Assembly (NCBI RefSeq): GCF_020342455.1
Contig: NZ_CP080506.1
Span: 558,001-622,000 of the forward strand
Length of the DNA: 64,000 nt
DNA from: Profftia sp020342455
Lineage (GTDB): Bacteria; Pseudomonadota; Gammaproteobacteria; Enterobacterales; Enterobacteriaceae
Direction of reading: 5' to 3'
The position numbers and the translations under genes were made by a program. The notes under the pieces are model-generated. The model was not told where the DNA came from. It saw only the letters and a program-made list of their open reading frames with translations, and did no database searches. The first letter of the stretch is position 1. Each line of letters starts with the position of its first letter. Positions 61,763 to 64,000 of the stretch are shown here, in pieces.

Positions 61763-62560
61763 ATGACTGATATAACTACGAATATTCTCAAAGAATTACG
61801 TAAACGTACTTCGGTAGGAGTTATGGATTGCAAAAAAGCACTAATTAACTCTCAAGGAAATATTGAACTTGCAATAGAAAATATGCGTAAATCTGGTGCT
61901 ATAAAAGCAGCAAAAAAAGCTATTAATTCAGCAACTGATGGAGTAATAAAAATGAGTATAACAGAAAACTATGGTGTAATTCTAGAAGTGAACTGTCAGA
62001 CTGATTTTGTTGCTAAAGGTGATTATTTTCAAAAATTTGCTGAGAAAGTTTTAAATACTGTTATTGTAGATAAAATTACTAATATTGACATTCTTAAATC
62101 ATATTTCGAAAAAGAACGCATAGATCTAGTTATGAAGATAGGTGAGCATATTAATATACGTCGCGTCGCTGCTCTTAAAGGAGAAGTACTCGCTGGCTAT
62201 CTGCACGGTACTCGCATTGGCGTTATGGTTGTTGCTAAAAATGCTAATCAGGAACTAGCAAAGCAACTTGCAATGCATATTGCTGCAAGTAAACCAGAAT
62301 TTATTAATCCAGAAAATGTATCCGCTAAAGTGGTAGAAAAAGAGTATCAGATTCAACTAGATATTGTAATGCGCTCTGGTAAGTCGCAAGAAATAGCAGA
62401 GAAAATTGTTAAAGGTCGTATGAAAAAATTCATTGATTCAGTATCTCTTACTGGTCAGAATTTTATTATGGATTTAAATAAAACCATCGGTCAGTTACTT
62501 ACTGAATATAATGCTGAAGTGACCAACTTTATTCGTTTTGAATTGGGTCAAGAGCTTTAG
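61763..62560 (+). CDS. tsf: Elongation factor Ts, C-terminally truncated
   Basis: EF-Ts recycles EF-Tu by exchanging GDP for GTP. The 265-residue product lacks about 18 residues of the 283 in E. coli. The N-terminal domain (LRKRTSVGVMDCKKAL), the nucleotide-exchange core with LEVNCQTDFVAKGD, and the subdomain with HIAASKPEFINPE are intact. After FELGQEL two stops (TAG TGA) occur where E. coli has EK, and the next codons still read VNFTAK where E. coli has ETDFAAE, so the original tail is visible as a fossil. AAGGAAA precedes the ATG. The loss of the last helix, which contacts EF-Tu, is evidently tolerated. Confidence 0.95.
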   Translation: MTDITTNILKELRKRTSVGVMDCKKALINSQGNIELAIENMRKSGAIKAAKKAINSATDGVIKMSITENYGVILEVNCQTDFVAKGDYFQKFAEKVLNTVIVDKITNIDILKSYFEKERIDLVMKIGEHINIRRVAALKGEVLAGYLHGTRIGVMVVAKNANQELAKQLAMHIAASKPEFINPENVSAKVVEKEYQIQLDIVMRSGKSQEIAEKIVKGRMKKFIDSVSLTGQNFIMDLNKTIGQLLTEYNAEVTNFIRFELGQEL

Positions 62561-62739
62561 TGATATACAGTAAATTTTACTGCAAAATTTACATAAATCA
62601 CTAAAATAATATAATTCTCGGAAATTATAATTATATTAATTATTCTAATTTTAGAAAAATTTTAATTTAATAATATCTTTATTTTTAAATACCTTCTATA
62701 TTATTTTTTTATTAACTGCTTTTTTAGGATAGAATATTT

Positions 62740-63465
62740 ATGACAATCAATTCTAAATGCCTATATCATCGTATTCTTCTTAAGATTAGTGGTGAATCTT
62801 TACAGGGTTCAGAAAATTTTGGTATTAATGCAGGTGTGCTAAAACTTATAGTGCAGGAAATAAAAGATTTAGTGGAATTAGGTATTCAAGTAGGAATTGT
62901 GATTGGAGGGGGTAACCTGTTTCGTGGTTATAGCTTAGCACGTATTGGTATCAGTCGTATTGTTGGCGATCATATGGGGATATTAGCCACTGTAATTAAC
63001 GGTTTAGCAATGCGTGATGCATTACTTAGGTCTTCTATTAATACATACCTTATGTCAGCAATACCCCTGCATAGTATTTGTGATAACTACAATTGGGTAA
63101 AAGCTATCAGTTTATTACGTAATAATCATGTAGTTATTTTTTCAGCAGGTACGGGTAATCCATTGTGTACAACTGACTCTGCAGCTTGTTTGCGTGGAAT
63201 AGAAATAGAAGCTGATATTGTGTTAAAAGCAACTAAAGTTAGTGGTGTATATTCGTCTGATCCATTAACTAATTTAAACGCAACGTTATTTAACCGGATT
63301 TCTTATAAGGATGTTTTAGAAAAAAAACTTCAAGTAATGGATTTAGCAGCTTTTATTCTGGCTCGTGATCATAACTTACCTATTTGTATATTTAATATTA
63401 ATAAGCTTGGTGCTATGCGTCGTATCGTTATGGGTGAAAAAGAAGGTACCCTAATATGCAAATAA
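62740..63465 (+). CDS. pyrH: UMP kinase
   Basis: PyrH phosphorylates UMP to UDP and is the hexameric bacterial type of the amino acid kinase fold. Its 241 residues equal the E. coli length. It shows LLKISGESLQG at the N terminus, the phosphate-binding VIGGGNLFRG, GDHMGILATV and SAGTGNPLCTTDSAA, and the ATP site region VLKATKVSGVYSSDP. AGGA lies upstream of the ATG. It lies between tsf and frr as usual. Confidence 0.97.
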   Translation: MTINSKCLYHRILLKISGESLQGSENFGINAGVLKLIVQEIKDLVELGIQVGIVIGGGNLFRGYSLARIGISRIVGDHMGILATVINGLAMRDALLRSSINTYLMSAIPLHSICDNYNWVKAISLLRNNHVVIFSAGTGNPLCTTDSAACLRGIEIEADIVLKATKVSGVYSSDPLTNLNATLFNRISYKDVLEKKLQVMDLAAFILARDHNLPICIFNINKLGAMRRIVMGEKEGTLICK

Positions 63466-63557
63466 TACATATAATTAAGTCGTATAATAATATATTAATA
63501 TTATAGAAATAAAGAAAATAAAAAGTTAGTTAATAAACTGTTTCAAGGACTTTTAAC

Positions 63558-64000
63558 GTGATTGATGAAATTAAAAAATATTCTAAAACACGCATGAATA
63601 AATGTATAGAGACATTTAAATTAAATATTAATAAAATTCGTACTAGTTGTGCGCACCCTCATATATTGGATAATATATCCGTGGAATATTACGGAGCTAT
63701 TACCCCCCTAAGTCAAGTTGCTAACGTTATCGCTGAAGACTCCCATACTTTAGCAATTACTGTATTTGATCGTTCTTTATCTTCTTCAATAGAAAAAGCG
63801 ATTACTGTATCTAATTTAGGTTTAAATCCAATTATTATGGATAAAATTATTCGTATTCCATTCCCTGCATTGACTGAAGAACGTCGTAAAGAAATGATCA
63901 AAATAGTGCGTTCTGAAGCAGAACAAAGTAAAATATCTATACGTAACGTACGTCGTGATACTAACGATAAAATTAGATTATTATTAAAAGATAAGAAAAT
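63558..64000 (+). CDS. frr: Ribosome recycling factor, partial at the window edge
   Basis: RRF splits post-termination ribosomes together with EF-G. The start is a GTG at 63558 (reading MIDEIKKYSKTRMNKC, matching MISDIRKDAEVRMDKC), with AAGGA at 63545-63549. The 147 codons visible read through VEYYGAITPLSQVA, FDRSLSSSIEKAI, LNPIIMDKIIRIP and LTEERRKEM without lesions; about 37 more residues would lie beyond the window. It follows pyrH by 92 bases. Confidence 0.95.
   Translation, partial: MIDEIKKYSKTRMNKCIETFKLNINKIRTSCAHPHILDNISVEYYGAITPLSQVANVIAEDSHTLAITVFDRSLSSSIEKAITVSNLGLNPIIMDKIIRIPFPALTEERRKEMIKIVRSEAEQSKISIRNVRRDTNDKIRLLLKDKK

Overview
The window reads as part of the chromosome of a host-restricted gammaproteobacterial (Enterobacterales-like) symbiont in an intermediate state of genome erosion. 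The DNA is extremely A+T rich. Nearly every intact protein aligns almost end to end with its Escherichia coli counterpart, and many E. coli gene neighbourhoods survive: rppH-side ptsP/lgt/thyA, oppBCDF, tusDCB-rpsL-rpsG-fusA-tuf, pgk-fba, rpsU-dnaG-rpoD with divergent tsaD, smpB-ssrA, ptsH-ptsI, zipA-ligA, and map divergent from rpsB-tsf-pyrH-frr. Adding the lengths of the intact genes I list gives about 32 kb, so only about half of the window is functional gene. I see no insertion sequence, phage, CRISPR array, tRNA or rRNA gene.

Layout: 1-2745 holds a decayed ptsP and then unassigned DNA; 2746-4485 lgt and a frameshifted thyA; 4486-6199 an oppA relic; 6200-10055 oppBCDF; 10261-12233 hinT and tyrS (convergent); 12324-12980 a pdxH relic; 13412-19085 the str operon with tusDCB, read leftward; 19086-23287 a 4.2 kb gap with probable yheO and fkpA relics, a possible mscS relic, a 58-bp perfect palindrome and a pentamer array; 23288-25673 fba and pgk; 26984-31245 the rpsU-dnaG-rpoD operon; 31537-32550 tsaD; 34831-37269 plsB, flanked by dgkA and ubiA/ubiC relics; 40688-41594 tmRNA and smpB; 43197-44567 purB; 45580-48211 a crr relic, ptsI and ptsH; 48689-49650 a cysK pseudogene; 51123-54162 zipA and ligA; 54800-57784 a dead feoABC operon; 59214-60014 map; 60388-64000 rpsB, tsf, pyrH and the start of frr.

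What is kept is information processing (EF-Tu, EF-G, EF-Ts, S2, S7, S12, S21, primase, sigma-70, ligase, tmRNA/SmpB, TsaD, TusBCD), core glycolysis steps, phospholipid and lipoprotein synthesis, purine and pyrimidine steps, and an oligopeptide permease. What is lost, with fossils still in ancestral order, is iron(II) uptake, cysteine synthase, the sugar and nitrogen PTS branches beyond EI/HPr, PLP oxidase, ubiquinone head-group assembly, diacylglycerol kinase and several accessory proteins. The most informative material is therefore in the gaps: they are not random spacer but readable gene fossils of different ages, from feoA (one lesion) and cysK (full length, many lesions) to traces visible only because synteny says where to look. 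I found no convincing new biological system. All relic calls were made by eye in A+T-rich DNA and are graded accordingly.
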